A stretch of DNA of 64,000 nucleotides, from positions 124,001 to 188,000 of the forward strand of contig JBFLXA010000002.1 of the NCBI GenBank assembly GCA_040757575.1. The letters run 5' to 3'. The position numbers were made by a program, and so were the translations under genes. Source of the DNA: PFJX01 sp040757575. GTDB lineage: Bacteria > Pseudomonadota > Gammaproteobacteria > Burkholderiales > Thiobacillaceae. A model generated the notes under the pieces. It worked only from the letters and a program-made list of their open reading frames with translations, was not told the origin of the DNA and ran no database searches. This document shows, in pieces, positions 17,624 to 26,300 of this stretch (position 1 is its first letter; each line of letters begins with the position of its first letter).

Positions 17624-17977
17624 TCAGAGTATCCAGGCGCCTCGGGTGCCGGCGTGGCGTAGTTCCATCTCATTGGCCTCGCTGTAAGTGCGGGGTCGGG
17701 TTTGCCCGCTGCCGGGCGCGCCATAAACATCGTGGCTCAGGTGCCAGAGCAGGCCTGACAGGAACATCAGTTCCTCCTGAACTTCGGTAGGAAAACCTTC
17801 CCGGGTATCCCTGGAATGCAATAACAGGTTGCTCAGGTAGCTCTCGCAGGAAGGGGTATGCCAGGCATTGATCAATTCCCGGGCAATGCGGGGAAAGCGG
17901 GTTTCAATGGCAGATGCCGGCGATCGTGTGGCAAAGGGGTCTGCGGGGGGCAGATCCAGGGGGACTAGGCTCAACAT
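17624..17977 (-). CDS. Conserved-looking cytoplasmic protein, unknown function
   Basis: 117 residues from the ATG at 17977, chosen because a GGAG lies seven bases upstream; an upstream in-frame codon adds an implausible Arg/Cys-rich tail. The middle part (RFPRIARELINAWHTPSCESYLSNLLLH, quoted in part) looks alpha-helical, and the C-terminal third is polar. There is no signal peptide, membrane helix or metal motif. It converges on mnmE with 11 bases between stops. I do not recognise the family. Confidence 0.65.
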   Translation of the reverse strand: MLSLVPLDLPPADPFATRSPASAIETRFPRIARELINAWHTPSCESYLSNLLLHSRDTREGFPTEVQEELMFLSGLLWHLSHDVYGAPGSGQTRPRTYSEANEMELRHAGTRGAWIL

Positions 17978-18032
17978 GGCAGGCTCCAAAGGTTTTCTAG
18001 CCAGTACGTTGCAAGCCCCATGCCTGCGCAAA

Positions 18033-18056
18033 ATTATAAATAGCCTATAGAAATCA
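18033..18056 (-). promoter_or_regulatory. Possible promoter for the 17624-17977 gene
   Basis: In the AT-rich gap before this gene the minus strand reads a perfect -10 TATAAT (complement of 18033-18038). The best-spaced -35 at 17 bases is poor (TTACTT), so the assignment rests on the -10 and position, giving a leader of about 50 bases. Confidence 0.35.
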
Positions 18057-18132
18057 AGTAATTAGAATTAAACCCAGCGAACATGGCGAGAAATTGTTAC
18101 GGTCAACCGACGTGAATGACGAGTAATTGACG

Positions 18133-19926
18133 ATGTCAGCGACACAAGATGAGGGCGCCCTGTTGACCTGGCGAGGCATTTTCGACGCCCTGGGGACGTA
18201 CCGCGCCAGTCTGGTGAAAGGCAATCTCATCGCCCTGGCGGCGGTGGTCTGCGCTGTGCCGGTTCCCCTATTCCTGCCAGTGCTTGTGGATGAGGTGTTG
18301 CTGCACCGGCCAGGGGGCTTCATCGCCGCCTTTGGCCCCAGGTTTCCGGAGTCGTGGCACGGACCGGTGTTGTTCATCACCCTGGGGTTGGTGCTGACGG
18401 TCGGGCTGCGGATGGCATCCATCCTGTTCAACGTCTGGCAGTTGCGCACCTTTTCCCTGGTCTCCAAGGATCTGGTCTACCGGCTGCGGGCCCGCATGTT
18501 GCGACGGCTGTCGGGCATTGCGCTGTCCGAATATGAAACCCTGGGCTCGGGCCGGGTGACCAGCCATTTCGTCACAGACATGAATGCGGTGGACAGCTTC
18601 CTGGGGGCTTCGATATCCGGATTCCTGGTCGCGGTGCTGTCACTGCTGGGGGTCTCTGCCATCCTGCTCTGGATGCACTGGCAACTGGCCCTGTTCATCC
18701 TGTTGCTCAACCCGGTAGTGATCCTGTTTTCCACCCGACTGGGCAAGAAGGTCAAGGAACTCAAGAAGCGGGAAAACAGCGCATTCGAGGCCTTCCAGGA
18801 AGCCCTGACGGAAACCCTGGACGCCCTGCACCAGATCCGCGCCATGAACCGGGAGCGCCACTACCTGGCCCGGGTGGTGGGCAAGGCGGCCACTATCCGG
18901 CAGAACGCGGCGGCATTTGCCTGGAAATCTGACGCCATGAACCGGATTTCATTCTTCATCTTCCTCACCGGCTTCGACGTGTTCCGGGCCCTGGCCATGT
19001 TCATGGTGGTGTTTTCCGATCTCAGCATCGGCGAGATGCTGGCCGTGTTCAGCTATCTCTGGTTCATGATGGGGCCGGTGCAGGAAATCCTGAACATCCA
19101 GTACGCCTGGCATGCCGCCAACGGTGCACTGGGTCGTATCAACGGGATGCTTGCCCTGCGTCCGGCAGAAGATGGAAAGGGGGAGGAAGATCCCTTTGCC
19201 GGCCGGCAGACCGTGGGTCTCGGCCTGGAGAACGCCACGTTCTCCTACGGCGAGGGCGAGCCCGTGCTGGACCAGGTGAGCCTGGAGATTGCCCCCGGCG
19301 AAAAGGTGGCCCTGGTGGGGGCCTCCGGCGGCGGCAAGTCCACCCTGGTGCAGGCCTTGCTGGGCCTCTACCCCCTGCGGGCCGGACGCATCAACTATGG
19401 GGGCGTGGAGGTGGGCCGGGTAGGCTGGGACCGCATTCGGGACCACGTGGGGGTCGTGCTCCAGCATCCGGTCCTGTTCAATGCCAGCGTGCGGGAAAAC
19501 CTTACCCTGGGCCGCCCTCTCGGCGACGACGAACTCTGGCATGCCCTGCAGATCGCCCAGCTGGAAGATTTCGTCCGCGCCCTGCCCGAGGGCCTGGACA
19601 GCGAGGTGGGCAAGAACGGCGTGCGCCTGTCCGGAGGTCAGCGCCAGCGCCTGGCCATCGCCCGCATGGTGGCCGGGAGACCCCAGGTGGTGGTGCTGGA
19701 TGAAGCCACTTCAGCCCTGGACGCGGATACGGAACGACGCCTGCATCTGGCCCTGGGGGATTTCCTCCAGGGCCGCACCACCCTGATCATCGCCCATCGC
19801 CTTTCTGCCGTGCGCCAGGCGGATCGCATCCTGGTGTTCGAAAACGGTCGTATCGTGCAGCAGGGCGACCACGACAGCCTCATGCGCCAGGGGGGGCTGT
19901 ACCACCAGCTCTACGCCCACGCATAG
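18133..19926 (+). CDS. ABC exporter with fused membrane and ATPase domains
   Basis: 597 residues from the ATG at 18133; a TTG six bases earlier is less likely. Residues 20-335 form a type IV exporter membrane domain with six helices. Residues 355-597 form the nucleotide-binding domain: Walker A GASGGGKST, Q-loop, signature LSGGQRQRLAIARM, Walker B VVVLDEATSALD and switch His in IAHRLS. It would work as a homodimer or with a partner, pumping lipid, peptide or drug outwards; nothing nearby names the substrate. It stands alone between mnmE and mnmG, where many relatives have no gene. Confidence 0.88.
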   Translation: MSATQDEGALLTWRGIFDALGTYRASLVKGNLIALAAVVCAVPVPLFLPVLVDEVLLHRPGGFIAAFGPRFPESWHGPVLFITLGLVLTVGLRMASILFNVWQLRTFSLVSKDLVYRLRARMLRRLSGIALSEYETLGSGRVTSHFVTDMNAVDSFLGASISGFLVAVLSLLGVSAILLWMHWQLALFILLLNPVVILFSTRLGKKVKELKKRENSAFEAFQEALTETLDALHQIRAMNRERHYLARVVGKAATIRQNAAAFAWKSDAMNRISFFIFLTGFDVFRALAMFMVVFSDLSIGEMLAVFSYLWFMMGPVQEILNIQYAWHAANGALGRINGMLALRPAEDGKGEEDPFAGRQTVGLGLENATFSYGEGEPVLDQVSLEIAPGEKVALVGASGGGKSTLVQALLGLYPLRAGRINYGGVEVGRVGWDRIRDHVGVVLQHPVLFNASVRENLTLGRPLGDDELWHALQIAQLEDFVRALPEGLDSEVGKNGVRLSGGQRQRLAIARMVAGRPQVVVLDEATSALDADTERRLHLALGDFLQGRTTLIIAHRLSAVRQADRILVFENGRIVQQGDHDSLMRQGGLYHQLYAHA

Positions 19927-19936
19927 GTTTATGGCA

Positions 19937-19952
19937 TGTTTCACGTGAAACG
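19937..19952. promoter_or_regulatory. parS: parS-like site upstream of mnmG
   Basis: TGTTTCACGTGAAACG matches the parS consensus at 15 of 16 positions. It lies in the 87-base gap between the ABC exporter and mnmG, 2.6 kb before parA and about 7.7 kb from the probable oriC. Confidence 0.88.
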
Positions 19953-20013
19953 CTGCATGCATCGGAGCATCCCGGGCTAGAATGCGCGCCTTGGTTGGCA
20001 GTGGCGTGAGCAG

Positions 20014-21906
20014 ATGATTTTTCCCGAGGCCTTTGACGTGATTGTGGTGGGCGGTGGCCATGCGGGCACTGAGGCCGCCCTTGCGCCGGCGCGGATGGGC
20101 CTGAAAACCCTGCTGCTGACCCATAACATCGAAACCCTGGGGGCCATGTCCTGCAACCCCTCCATCGGCGGCATCGGCAAGGGCCACCTGGTGAAGGAAG
20201 TGGATGCCCTGGGGGGCGCCATGGCCCTGGCCACCGATGAAGCCGGCATCCAGTTCCGCATTCTCAATGCCTCCAAGGGGCCTGCCGTGCGGGCCACCCG
20301 GGCCCAGGCCGATCGGGTGCTGTACAAGCAGGCCATCCGCAGCCGCCTGGAAAACCAGGCCAACCTCACACTGTTCCAGCAGGCGGTGGATGACCTGATC
20401 CTGGAGGGCGACCGGGTGGCCGGGGTGCGCACCCAACTGGGCATCAGCTTCCGGGCCCGCTCCGTGGTGCTGACCACGGGCACGTTCCTGGCGGGTCTGA
20501 TCCATGTGGGTCTGGAAAACTTCCAGGCCGGGCGCATGGGGGATCCCCCCTCCGTCTCCCTGGCCGCCCGCTTGCGGGAATTGAATCTTCCCGTGGGGCG
20601 CTTGAAGACCGGTACCCCGCCCCGCATCGACGGCCGCAGCATCGACTATTCGGTGATGACGGAGCAGCCCGGTGACGAGCCGGTGCCGGTGTTTTCCTTC
20701 ATGGGCAGCCGGGCCATGCATCCCCGGCAGTTGCCCTGCTGGATCGCCCAGACCAATTCCCGCACCCACGAGATCATCCTCGCAGGCCTGGACCGCTCGC
20801 CCCTCTACACCGGCGTGATCGAGGGCGTGGGGCCCCGCTACTGCCCCTCCATCGAGGACAAGATCCACCGCTTTGCCGACAAGGACAGCCACAACGTCTT
20901 CCTGGAACCGGAAGGCCTGGCCACCCACGAGATATATCCCAACGGCATCTCCACCAGCCTGCCCTTCGATGTGCAACTGGATTTGGTGCGATCCATCCGG
21001 GGCCTGGAAAGCGCCCATATCCTGCGCCCCGGTTATGCCATCGAATACGACTACTACGATCCCCGGGGTCTGAAGCCCAGCCTGGAGACCAAGGCCATCG
21101 CCGGTCTTTTCTTCGCCGGCCAGATTAATGGCACCACCGGCTACGAGGAAGCGGCGGCCCAGGGGCTGCTGGCGGGCCTGAATGCCGGCTTGTGCGTGAG
21201 GGAACGGGAGGCCTGGTGGCCCCGCCGGGACCAGGCCTATCTGGGCGTCATGGTGGACGATCTCACCACCCGGGGGGTCATGGAGCCCTATCGCATGTTC
21301 ACCAGCCGGGCGGAATACCGCCTGTCCCTGCGGGAAGACAACGCGGACCAGCGCCTGACGGGCCTCGGCCGGGAACTGGGGCTGGTGGATGACGCCCGCT
21401 GGGCCCGCTTCCAGGAAAAACAGGAGGCGGTGGCCCGGGAGACGGAACGGTTGAAGTCGACCTGGGTGAACCCGAATCTGCTCCCACCGGAACGGGCCGA
21501 AGCGGTGCTGGGCAAAGCCATCGAGAGGGAATACAGCCTGTTCGACCTGCTGCGCCGGCCGGAACTGGATTACGCGACCCTGATCGGCCTGCCCGGCGGC
21601 GCCCCCGGTCTGGAGGACGAAGCTGCCCGGGAACAGGTGGAGATCGCCGCCAAGTACGCGGGCTACGTGGCCCGCCAGCAGGATGAGGTGGCTCGCCAGC
21701 GGGCCCTGGAGGACCAGGCCCTGCCCCTGGACTTCGACTACATGCAGCTCAGCAGCCTGTCCATCGAGGTGCGCCAGAAGCTCAACGCCGCCCGGCCGGC
21801 CACCCTGGGCCAGGCGGCCCGGGTATCCGGCGTCACCCCGGCGGCGGTGTCCGTGCTGATGGTCTATCTGAAGCGGGGAGAGTTGATGAAAAAGGACGCG
21901 GCCTGA
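20014..21906 (+). CDS. mnmG: tRNA U34 carboxymethylaminomethyltransferase subunit MnmG (GidA)
   Basis: 630 residues, full family length. The FAD-binding Rossmann motif VVGGGHAGTEAA is at the N-terminus, followed by the family signature CNPSIGGIGKGHLVKEVDAL, a second block GRLKTGTPPRIDGR and the C-terminal helical domain that contacts MnmE. It catalyses FAD- and folate-dependent modification of wobble uridines together with MnmE. It begins the mnmG-rsmG-parA-parB operon; its TGA overlaps the rsmG ATG by one base. Confidence 0.97.
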   Translation: MIFPEAFDVIVVGGGHAGTEAALAPARMGLKTLLLTHNIETLGAMSCNPSIGGIGKGHLVKEVDALGGAMALATDEAGIQFRILNASKGPAVRATRAQADRVLYKQAIRSRLENQANLTLFQQAVDDLILEGDRVAGVRTQLGISFRARSVVLTTGTFLAGLIHVGLENFQAGRMGDPPSVSLAARLRELNLPVGRLKTGTPPRIDGRSIDYSVMTEQPGDEPVPVFSFMGSRAMHPRQLPCWIAQTNSRTHEIILAGLDRSPLYTGVIEGVGPRYCPSIEDKIHRFADKDSHNVFLEPEGLATHEIYPNGISTSLPFDVQLDLVRSIRGLESAHILRPGYAIEYDYYDPRGLKPSLETKAIAGLFFAGQINGTTGYEEAAAQGLLAGLNAGLCVREREAWWPRRDQAYLGVMVDDLTTRGVMEPYRMFTSRAEYRLSLREDNADQRLTGLGRELGLVDDARWARFQEKQEAVARETERLKSTWVNPNLLPPERAEAVLGKAIEREYSLFDLLRRPELDYATLIGLPGGAPGLEDEAAREQVEIAAKYAGYVARQQDEVARQRALEDQALPLDFDYMQLSSLSIEVRQKLNAARPATLGQAARVSGVTPAAVSVLMVYLKRGELMKKDAA

Positions 21907-22526
21907 TGCACATCGCCGGCCATCTCACTGACGCCCTGGCCGCCTTGGAAATCCGCCTGGAGGCTGTCCAGGAAGTGGCCTTGCTGGATTACCTGGCCCT
22001 GCTGGCCAAATGGAACCGGACCTATAACCTCACCGCCATCCATGAGCCGGAGCGCATGCTTACCCACCATCTGCTGGACAGCCTCGCCGTGTTGCCCCGC
22101 GTCGGCCCCGGGCCCCTGCTGGACGTGGGTAGCGGCGGGGGCCTTCCGGGCATTCCCCTGGCCATTGCCCGGCCGGGCCTGGCCGTCACCCTCATGGATG
22201 CCAGCCAGAAGAAGTGCGGTTTCATGCAACAGGCGGCCATCGAGCTGAAGTTGCCGGCAGTCCGGGTGATTCATGGCCGGGTGGAAGACCTGGCAAACGA
22301 AGCCCCCTTCCCCCAGATCATTTCCCGTGCCTTCAGCGAGCTGCAGTTGTTTGTAAAGCTGACTCGCCACCTGCTGGCCCCCGGTGGAGAATGGTTGGCC
22401 ATGAAGGGGGTCTATCCCCACGAGGAAATCGCCAGTCTGAAGGGCGCCCGTGTCAAGGACACCGTCCGCCTGCATGTGCCCGGCCTGGAGGCAGACCGTC
22501 ATCTCATCATCATGGAAGCGGAGTAA
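21906..22526 (+). CDS. rsmG: 16S rRNA (guanine527-N7)-methyltransferase
   Basis: 206 residues, normal for RsmG/GidB. The SAM-binding motif LLDVGSGGGLPGIPLAI is preceded by the family segment KWNRTYNLTAIHEPERMLTHHLLDSL, quoted here as two conserved blocks WNRTYNLTAI and HLLDSL. The later block IISRAFSELQLFVKL is also diagnostic. It methylates G527 in the 530 loop of 16S rRNA. It is coupled to mnmG by a TGATG overlap, and parA follows after two bases. Confidence 0.96.
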   Translation: MHIAGHLTDALAALEIRLEAVQEVALLDYLALLAKWNRTYNLTAIHEPERMLTHHLLDSLAVLPRVGPGPLLDVGSGGGLPGIPLAIARPGLAVTLMDASQKKCGFMQQAAIELKLPAVRVIHGRVEDLANEAPFPQIISRAFSELQLFVKLTRHLLAPGGEWLAMKGVYPHEEIASLKGARVKDTVRLHVPGLEADRHLIIMEAE

Positions 22527-22528
22527 GC

Positions 22529-23320
22529 ATGGCGCGCATCCTGGCCGTCACGAATCAGAAGGGGGGGGTCGGCAAGACCACCTCCGCCGTCAATCTGGCC
22601 TCCTCCCTCGCCCATCTGGGCAAGCGGGTGCTGCTCATCGACATGGACCCCCAGGGCAATGCCACCACCGGCAGCGGCGTGGAAAAGCAGCGCCTGACCC
22701 ACACGGTTTACCACCTGCTGTTGCGGGAAGCCCCCTTCTCCGCGGTGAAGGTGCGTTCCGCAGCGGGGGATTACGACCTGCTGCCCGCCAACCGGGACAT
22801 GGCCGGGGCGGAGGTGGAGCTGGTCCAGGCGGAGGAGCGGGAGTTCCGGCTGCAACAGGCCCTGGCGGAAATCGGTGCGGACTACGACTTCGTGCTCATC
22901 GACTGCCCCCCGGCCCTGAACCTGCTGACCGTCAACGCCCTGTCGGCCGCCCATGCGGTGATCATCCCCATGCAGTGCGAATACTTCGCCATCGAGGGGT
23001 TGGCGGACCTGGTCAATACCGTGAAGAAGATCAAGGCCCGCCTGAACCCGGGGCTGGCCATCGAAGGGGTGGTGCGGGTGATGTACGACAACCGCAACAC
23101 CCTGGCCCAGCACGTCTCGGACCAGCTCAAGGCCCATTTTGGCGCCAAGGTATTCGACACCGTGGTGCCCCGCAACGTGCGTCTGGCCGAAGCCCCCAGT
23201 CACGGCCTGTCGGCACTGAACTACGACCGGGGTTCCAAGGGGGCCCAGGCCTACCTGCAGATGGCCCGGGAACTGATCGACAAGCAGGCAGCAACATCAG
23301 GAGAACACACACATGGCTAA
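22529..23320 (+). CDS. parA: Chromosome partitioning ATPase ParA (Soj)
   Basis: 263 residues from the ATG at 22529 (MARILAVTNQKGGVGKTTSA). The deviant Walker A KGGVGKTT, the switch region DMDPQGNATTGSG and DFVLIDCPPALNLLTVNAL are typical of small chromosomal ParA proteins without an N-terminal HTH. It forms an ATP-dependent gradient on the nucleoid that moves ParB-parS complexes. The upstream open frame belongs to rsmG in another phase. The gene overlaps parB by eight bases. All three parS sites seen lie within 23 kb. Confidence 0.96.
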   Translation: MARILAVTNQKGGVGKTTSAVNLASSLAHLGKRVLLIDMDPQGNATTGSGVEKQRLTHTVYHLLLREAPFSAVKVRSAAGDYDLLPANRDMAGAEVELVQAEEREFRLQQALAEIGADYDFVLIDCPPALNLLTVNALSAAHAVIIPMQCEYFAIEGLADLVNTVKKIKARLNPGLAIEGVVRVMYDNRNTLAQHVSDQLKAHFGAKVFDTVVPRNVRLAEAPSHGLSALNYDRGSKGAQAYLQMARELIDKQAATSGEHTHG

Positions 23321-24149
23321 GCCAAAGGGATTGGGCCGGGGCCTGGACGCCCTGCTGGGTGAAGGCGAGACGGCGGAGGGCGAACGGCTGCTGACCCTGC
23401 CCGTTGAGAGCCTGGTGCCGGGCAAATACCAGCCCCGCACCCACATGGACACCGAGGCCCTGGCGGAACTGGCGGAGTCCATCCGCTCCCAGGGCCTCAT
23501 GCAACCCATTCTGGTGCGGGCCGTACCCGGCGGGCACTACGAGATCATCGCTGGCGAGCGCCGCTGGCGGGCCAGCCAGCTGGCCGGCCTGAAGGAAGTG
23601 ACCGTGCTCGTCAGGGAAGTGGCCGATGAGGCCGCCCTGAAGATGGCCCTCATCGAGAACATCCAGCGGGAAAACCTCAACCCCCTGGAAGAGGCCCAGG
23701 GCATCCATCGCCTCATCCAGGAATTCAGCATGACCCACCAGACGGCCGCCGAAGCGGTAGGCCGCTCCCGGGCCGCCGTCACCAACCTGCTGCGCCTGCT
23801 GCAACTGGCCAAACCCGTCCAGGGGTTGCTCATGAGCGGAGATCTGGACATGGGCCACGCCCGGGCCCTGCTGCCCCTGAGCAACGCCAAGCAGGTGGAC
23901 GCCGCCCATGAAATCGCCCGGCGAGGCCTGTCTGTACGGGAAGCGGAACGCCTGGCGACCCGCATGCTGAAACCTCCGACTGTGGCGCCCCAGCAACGGG
24001 ATCGGGACGTGGTGCGGCTGGAAGAAGAGCTTTCGGAAAAGCTCGCCGCCAGCGTGCAGATCAGGGCCAACAGAAAAGGCTCCGGGCGCCTGGTTATCAG
24101 CTTCACGGATCTGGAACAACTGGATGGCATCCTCGGTCGCATCCAGTGA
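23313..24149 (+). CDS. parB: Chromosome partitioning protein ParB (Spo0J)
   Basis: 278 residues. The N-terminal MAKPKGLGRGLDALLGEG is the ParA-stimulating segment. The CTP-binding ParB/Srx domain has YQPRTHMD, the GxxRxxA-type GERRWRA and ENIQRENLNPLEEAQG. The HTH that reads parS spans about 125-185 (TAEAVGRSRAAVTNLLRL), and a C-terminal dimer domain follows. It loads at parS and spreads as a clamp. The likely targets are the sites at 361, 10922 and 19937. Confidence 0.97.
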   Translation: MAKPKGLGRGLDALLGEGETAEGERLLTLPVESLVPGKYQPRTHMDTEALAELAESIRSQGLMQPILVRAVPGGHYEIIAGERRWRASQLAGLKEVTVLVREVADEAALKMALIENIQRENLNPLEEAQGIHRLIQEFSMTHQTAAEAVGRSRAAVTNLLRLLQLAKPVQGLLMSGDLDMGHARALLPLSNAKQVDAAHEIARRGLSVREAERLATRMLKPPTVAPQQRDRDVVRLEEELSEKLAASVQIRANRKGSGRLVISFTDLEQLDGILGRIQ

Positions 24150-24182
24150 TTTGCCGTCTATCCGGATGCACTGGTAGGAATT

Positions 24183-24230
24183 CATCAAAGCCTTTGATGG
24201 TTGTATTAGCCGCGCTAATTGAAATATAAT
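24183..24230 (+). promoter_or_regulatory. ATP synthase operon promoter with upstream inverted repeat
   Basis: A perfect -10 TATAAT at 24225-24230 is preceded at an 18-base spacer by TTGTAT (24201-24206). Just before it a 7-bp inverted repeat CATCAAA-GCC-TTTGATG (24183-24199) could be an operator or the 3' hairpin of parB. Transcription would start at about 24237, three bases before the atpI ATG. Confidence 0.65.
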
Positions 24231-24239
24231 CGCCGACTA

Positions 24240-24602
24240 ATGTTTAAGGCCCTGGGGTTGCAGGCCGGGATCAGTGTGGTCGCCGGCGTGTTTGTCTGGC
24301 TGCTCTGGGGGTTGGCCCTGGCGCCTTGGCTCTACGGCAGTTTTGTGGCCTGGGTGGGTACGGGGTTGCTGGTCTGGCGCTGGTGGCAGGGTCTGCACGA
24401 CTACCACTGCGACGGGCCGAGGCATTTGAAGAGTTTTCGCCGTTCCCTGGTGGAGCGGTTTTTTGTTGTCGGAATGTTGTTGGCAGCGGGTTTTGGGTTT
24501 GCCTGGGTCAAACCGGCGTTCGAACCGCTGCCAATGTTGATGGGTTTTATCGTCGGACAACTGGCGTGGATGGTGGCGCTGGGGTCTGGAAACAAAGATT
24601 AA
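24240..24602 (+). CDS. atpI: ATP synthase accessory protein I
   Basis: 120 residues from the ATG at 24240; an in-frame TTG at 24219 lies upstream of the -10 box and so cannot be used from that promoter. Four hydrophobic helices are visible (ISVVAGVFVWLLWGLAL; LYGSFVAWVGTGLLVW; FFVVGMLLAAGFGFAW; PMLMGFIVGQLAWMVAL). AtpI helps assemble the c-ring of the F-type ATP synthase. It is the first gene of the atp operon, 13 bases before atpB, and may have almost no 5' leader. Confidence 0.85.
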   Translation: MFKALGLQAGISVVAGVFVWLLWGLALAPWLYGSFVAWVGTGLLVWRWWQGLHDYHCDGPRHLKSFRRSLVERFFVVGMLLAAGFGFAWVKPAFEPLPMLMGFIVGQLAWMVALGSGNKD

Positions 24603-24615
24603 CGGGTTACGAGCT

Positions 24616-25494
24616 ATGTCCGCGGACGCGCACTCCTCGACGGAATACATCAAGCATCACCTGCAAAACCTGACCTATGGCAAGTTGCCGGAGGGTTACC
24701 AGCGTGCTGACGGCCAGGTGCTTCAGGAAAGCACCTGGACCGTTGCCCATTCCGCCCAGGAAGCCAAGGACATGGGCTTCATGGCCATCAACCTGGACAC
24801 CATGGGCTTCTCCATCGTGCTGGGGGCGATCTTTCTGATGTTGTTCCGCAGTGTGGCCAAGTCCGTGGCCACCGGCGTGCCCACCGGCATGCAGAACTTC
24901 GTCGAATGGATCGTCGAATTCATCGATTCCAGCGTGAAGGGCTCGTTCACTGCCCGCAACCCCCTGGTGGCCCCCCTGGCCCTGACCATCTTCATCTGGA
25001 TCTTCCTGATGAACCTGATGGACCTGTTGCCCATCGACTGGCTACCCGGACTGGCCACCATGCTGGGCCTGCCCTACCTGAAGGTGGTGGCTACCACTGA
25101 CCCCAACGCCACTTTCGGCATGTCTCTTACCGTATTCGCACTGGTGCTCTACTACAGCGTCAAGATGAAGGGCGTGGGCGGCTTCGTGGGTGAACTGACC
25201 CTGCAACCCTTCGGCAAGTGGGGCATGCCCGCCAACCTGCTACTGGAAGGCGTGAACCTCATTGCCAAGCCTGTGTCCCTGGCCTTGCGACTCTTCGGAA
25301 ACATGTACGCTGGCGAGATGATCTTCATCCTTATCGCCCTGATGTTCTCCGGCGGCGCCGTGCTCGCCCTCACCGGCGGTGTGCTGCAATGGGCCTGGGC
25401 CGTGTTCCACATCCTGATCATCACCCTGCAAGCCTTTATCTTCATGACGCTGACCATCGTCTATCTGGACATGGCGCATCAGGAACACCACTGA
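24616..25494 (+). CDS. atpB: F-type ATP synthase subunit a
   Basis: 292 residues, multi-helical inner-membrane protein of the Fo sector. The essential Arg that faces the c-ring is in LALRLFGNMYAGEMIFIL, and the C-terminal helices include LQAFIFMTLTIVYLDMA. It provides the two half-channels for protons and acts with the c-ring encoded next. The N-terminal 70 residues are polar and extended, as is common in this class. Confidence 0.96.
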   Translation: MSADAHSSTEYIKHHLQNLTYGKLPEGYQRADGQVLQESTWTVAHSAQEAKDMGFMAINLDTMGFSIVLGAIFLMLFRSVAKSVATGVPTGMQNFVEWIVEFIDSSVKGSFTARNPLVAPLALTIFIWIFLMNLMDLLPIDWLPGLATMLGLPYLKVVATTDPNATFGMSLTVFALVLYYSVKMKGVGGFVGELTLQPFGKWGMPANLLLEGVNLIAKPVSLALRLFGNMYAGEMIFILIALMFSGGAVLALTGGVLQWAWAVFHILIITLQAFIFMTLTIVYLDMAHQEHH

Positions 25495-25536
25495 TTTTTG
25501 TAATTTGAATCTTTGCATCGTCTCTAGGAGAAAACC

Positions 25537-25776
25537 ATGACTGAAGTTCAAGCTCTGCTGTTCATCGCCGGCGCCATCATGATGGGCCTGGGTGCCCTGG
25601 GCGCCTCCGTGGGTATCGGTATCCTCGGTGGCCGTTTCCTGGAAGGCGCTGCCCGCCAGCCCGAACTGATCCCCATGCTGCGTACCCAGTTCTTCATCGT
25701 CATGGGTCTGGTTGACGCCGTGCCGATGATCGCCGTCGGTCTGGCCATGTACGTCCTCTTCGCCGTCGCCGCCTAA
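25537..25776 (+). CDS. atpE: F-type ATP synthase subunit c
   Basis: 79 residues forming a helical hairpin. The first helix contains the Gly/Ala-rich packing motif GALGASVGIGILGG; the polar loop RQPEL contacts the central stalk; the second helix carries the ion-binding carboxylate D60 in GLVDAVPMIAVG. No sodium-type Gln/Glu pair is seen, so proton coupling is expected. AGGAG lies six bases before the ATG. Oligomers form the rotor ring. Confidence 0.97.
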   Translation: MTEVQALLFIAGAIMMGLGALGASVGIGILGGRFLEGAARQPELIPMLRTQFFIVMGLVDAVPMIAVGLAMYVLFAVAA

Positions 25777-25814
25777 TCCGGAGCGACACGTAACAATCAG
25801 CGAGAGGATCGGTC

Positions 25815-26285
25815 ATGAACATCAACTTGACCCTGATCGGCCAGTCCATCACCTTTGCCGTCTTCGTGTGGTTCTGCATGAAGTTCGTGTGGCCGCCCAT
25901 CGTCGCCGCACTGGAAGCCCGCAAGAAGCAGATCGCCGACGGCCTGGCCGCCGCCGATCGTGGCAAGCATGAACTGGAACTGGCCGCCAAGCGTGCCGCC
26001 GAAAGCCTGCACGAAGCCAAGCAGAAGTCTTCCGAGATCATCGCCCAGGCCGAAAAGCGTGCGGCCCAGATCATCGACGAGGCCAAGAATGCTGCCAAGG
26101 AGGAAGGCGACCGCATGGTAGCCGCCGCCAAGGCTGAGATCGAACAGGAAAGCCATCGCGCCCGGGAAGCCCTGCGTTCTGACGTGGCAGCCCTGGTGGT
26201 GGCGGGTGCCGGCAAGATACTGCGTCGGGAAGTGAATCCTCAGGTCCATGCGGACCTGCTGGATGTCATCAAGAACGAGCTGTGA
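25815..26285 (+). CDS. atpF: F-type ATP synthase subunit b
   Basis: 156 residues. One N-terminal membrane helix (TFAVFVWFCMKFVWPPIVAAL) is followed by a long charged Ala-rich helix up to about residue 140 that forms the peripheral-stalk coiled coil with a second copy. It holds the alpha3-beta3 head static through the delta subunit. Operon position between c and delta is standard. Confidence 0.96.
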   Translation: MNINLTLIGQSITFAVFVWFCMKFVWPPIVAALEARKKQIADGLAAADRGKHELELAAKRAAESLHEAKQKSSEIIAQAEKRAAQIIDEAKNAAKEEGDRMVAAAKAEIEQESHRAREALRSDVAALVVAGAGKILRREVNPQVHADLLDVIKNEL

Positions 26286-26300
26286 TCGGGGCCCACTGAC

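Noticed and set aside
24219..24239. TTG at 24219 as the atpI start
   Set aside because: It lies upstream of the -10 box of the only evident promoter and adds residues not typical of AtpI.
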